The notes beneath the pieces are model-generated. The model ran no database searches and was not told where the DNA came from. It saw nothing but the letters and a program-made list of their open reading frames with translations. Made by a program: the position numbers and the translations under genes. A stretch of DNA of 6,816 bases from an uncultured bacterium (GTDB lineage: Bacteria > Verrucomicrobiota > Kiritimatiellia > CAIKKV01 > CAITUY01): NCBI GenBank assembly GCA_903934155.1, contig CAIZMS010000389.1, positions 1 to 6,816 on the forward strand, written 5' to 3'. Positions 6,000 to 6,816 of the stretch are shown piece after piece (position 1 is the first letter of the stretch; each line of letters opens with the position of its first letter).

Positions 6000-6816
6000 T
6001 TAGGCCTGAGCCGGGGCTTCAGGAGCCGCAGGAGCGGCTTCTGGCTTCACATCAGGGGTTGTCGGCTTGACGGCCACGCGTCGACGCGGAGCCCTGTCAC
6101 CACGAGGCTTGCGAGGGCCGGAGGGACGGTTTTCATCGCCACCGCTGAACTGCTGGGCTTCCCGCTTCTTGTTCTCCTCGACGGCAATCTTGGAGTATTC
6201 CGAGGCGCCCTTCTGGATTGAGGCCGCCAACGCATCAGCAATCAGCCGGATGCCGCGGATGGCATCATCATTTCCGGGAATCGGGTAATCAATGGGCTCG
6301 GGGTCGGTATTGGTGTCCACAATGGCAATCACCGGGATGTGAAGACGATTGGCCTCTGCCACCGCGATCGATTCGCGGTTGATGTCGATCACAAACATCG
6401 CGCCGGGCTTATCCGTCATGTTGGCCATGCCGGAAAAGTTTTTGCGCAGCTTCTCAAGCTCATGACGGAGCACGGCCACTTCCTTTTTAGGCATCTTGTC
6501 GAATGAGCCATCCTTCTCCATGGCCTCGACCTGGTGCATATACTTGATTCGCTTGCGAATGGTCGTGGTATTGGTCAAGGTGCCCCCCAGCCACCGGGTG
6601 GTGACATAAGGCTGGCCACAGGCCGTTGCAATATCCTGGGTGACTTGCTGAGCCTGCTTTTTGGTTCCGACGAACAGAATCGGCCTCCCGCGGGCGGCGG
6701 TCTCGTAGACGAACTGCTTCGCCTTTTCAAGCTGCTCGAGGGTTTTGGTGAGATCGATGATGTGAATCCCATTGCGCTTGTCGAAGACAAACGGCTTCAT
6801 CTTGGGATTCCAACGC
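6000..6816 (-). CDS. rpsB: 30S ribosomal protein S2 (5' end outside window), with long C-terminal tail
   Basis: S2 is a primary protein of the small ribosomal subunit, at the junction of head and body. The visible 271 residues begin with RWNPKMKPF, which in E. coli S2 lies about 22 residues after the start, so only a short N-terminal piece is missing beyond the right edge. ATG 6800 is an internal Met, not the start, because the frame is open and conserved upstream of it. Further S2 landmarks are ILFVGTKKQA, RWLGGTLTN, MFVID, IPVIAIVDTNTDP and IPGNDDAIR. The last 48 residues (6000-6146) are an extension absent from E. coli S2 (241 residues): an Arg/Lys/Pro-rich block followed by an Ala/Pro/Glu-rich end. 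The gene leads the rpsB-tsf operon; its promoter is outside the window. Confidence 0.98.
   Translation of the reverse strand, partial: RWNPKMKPFVFDKRNGIHIIDLTKTLEQLEKAKQFVYETAARGRPILFVGTKKQAQQVTQDIATACGQPYVTTRWLGGTLTNTTTIRKRIKYMHQVEAMEKDGSFDKMPKKEVAVLRHELEKLRKNFSGMANMTDKPGAMFVIDINRESIAVAEANRLHIPVIAIVDTNTDPEPIDYPIPGNDDAIRGIRLIADALAASIQKGASEYSKIAVEENKKREAQQFSGGDENRPSGPRKPRGDRAPRRRVAVKPTTPDVKPEAAPAAPEAPAQA

Overview
The window is a stretch of bacterial chromosome made of housekeeping genes. From left to right: the 5' two thirds of ftsH (minus strand, running off the left edge); a 129-bp divergent intergenic region; mnmE and mnmG (plus strand, coupled by a TAATG overlap); a small DciA/DUF721 gene (minus strand) whose 3' end overlaps that of mnmG by 25 bp; a clear intrinsic terminator; and tsf with most of rpsB (minus strand, rpsB running off the right edge). 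No rRNA, tRNA, CRISPR array, transposase or phage gene is visible. Coding density is high and no gene-free stretch reaches 300 bases.

Organism: a bacterium of mid to moderately high GC content. FtsH with a long Pro-rich N-terminus and a large extracytoplasmic loop, S2 with a long Arg/Pro/Ala-rich tail, helicase loading of the DciA type, and sparse Shine-Dalgarno use in front of some genes would suit the Verrucomicrobiota/Kiritimatiellota side of the PVC superphylum. This is inference from general features; nothing in the window proves the phylum.

Functions: FtsH is a membrane AAA+ protease. MnmE and MnmG form the complex that modifies the wobble uridine (U34) of certain tRNAs. DciA loads the replicative helicase. 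S2 and EF-Ts serve translation and are encoded as the usual rpsB-tsf pair.

The most unusual part lies inside mnmG (about 3388-3517). Two perfect 16-bp palindromes, TGTTCCACGTGGAACA, match the bacterial chromosomal parS (ParB/Spo0J-binding) consensus. They flank a cluster of inverted and tandem repeats built on the 12-mer AGGAGTCAGAAG. The two palindromes and the inner 13-bp stem share exactly the same centre, so the whole is a 130-bp quasi-palindrome. It is read through in frame and gives MnmG an insertion of about 50 residues compared with E. coli MnmG, while the two conserved cysteines and the flavin-binding motifs remain. It looks like a parS-carrying palindromic repeat element living inside an essential-type gene. 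Together with mnmE-mnmG and dciA it suggests an origin-proximal, centromere-like locus.
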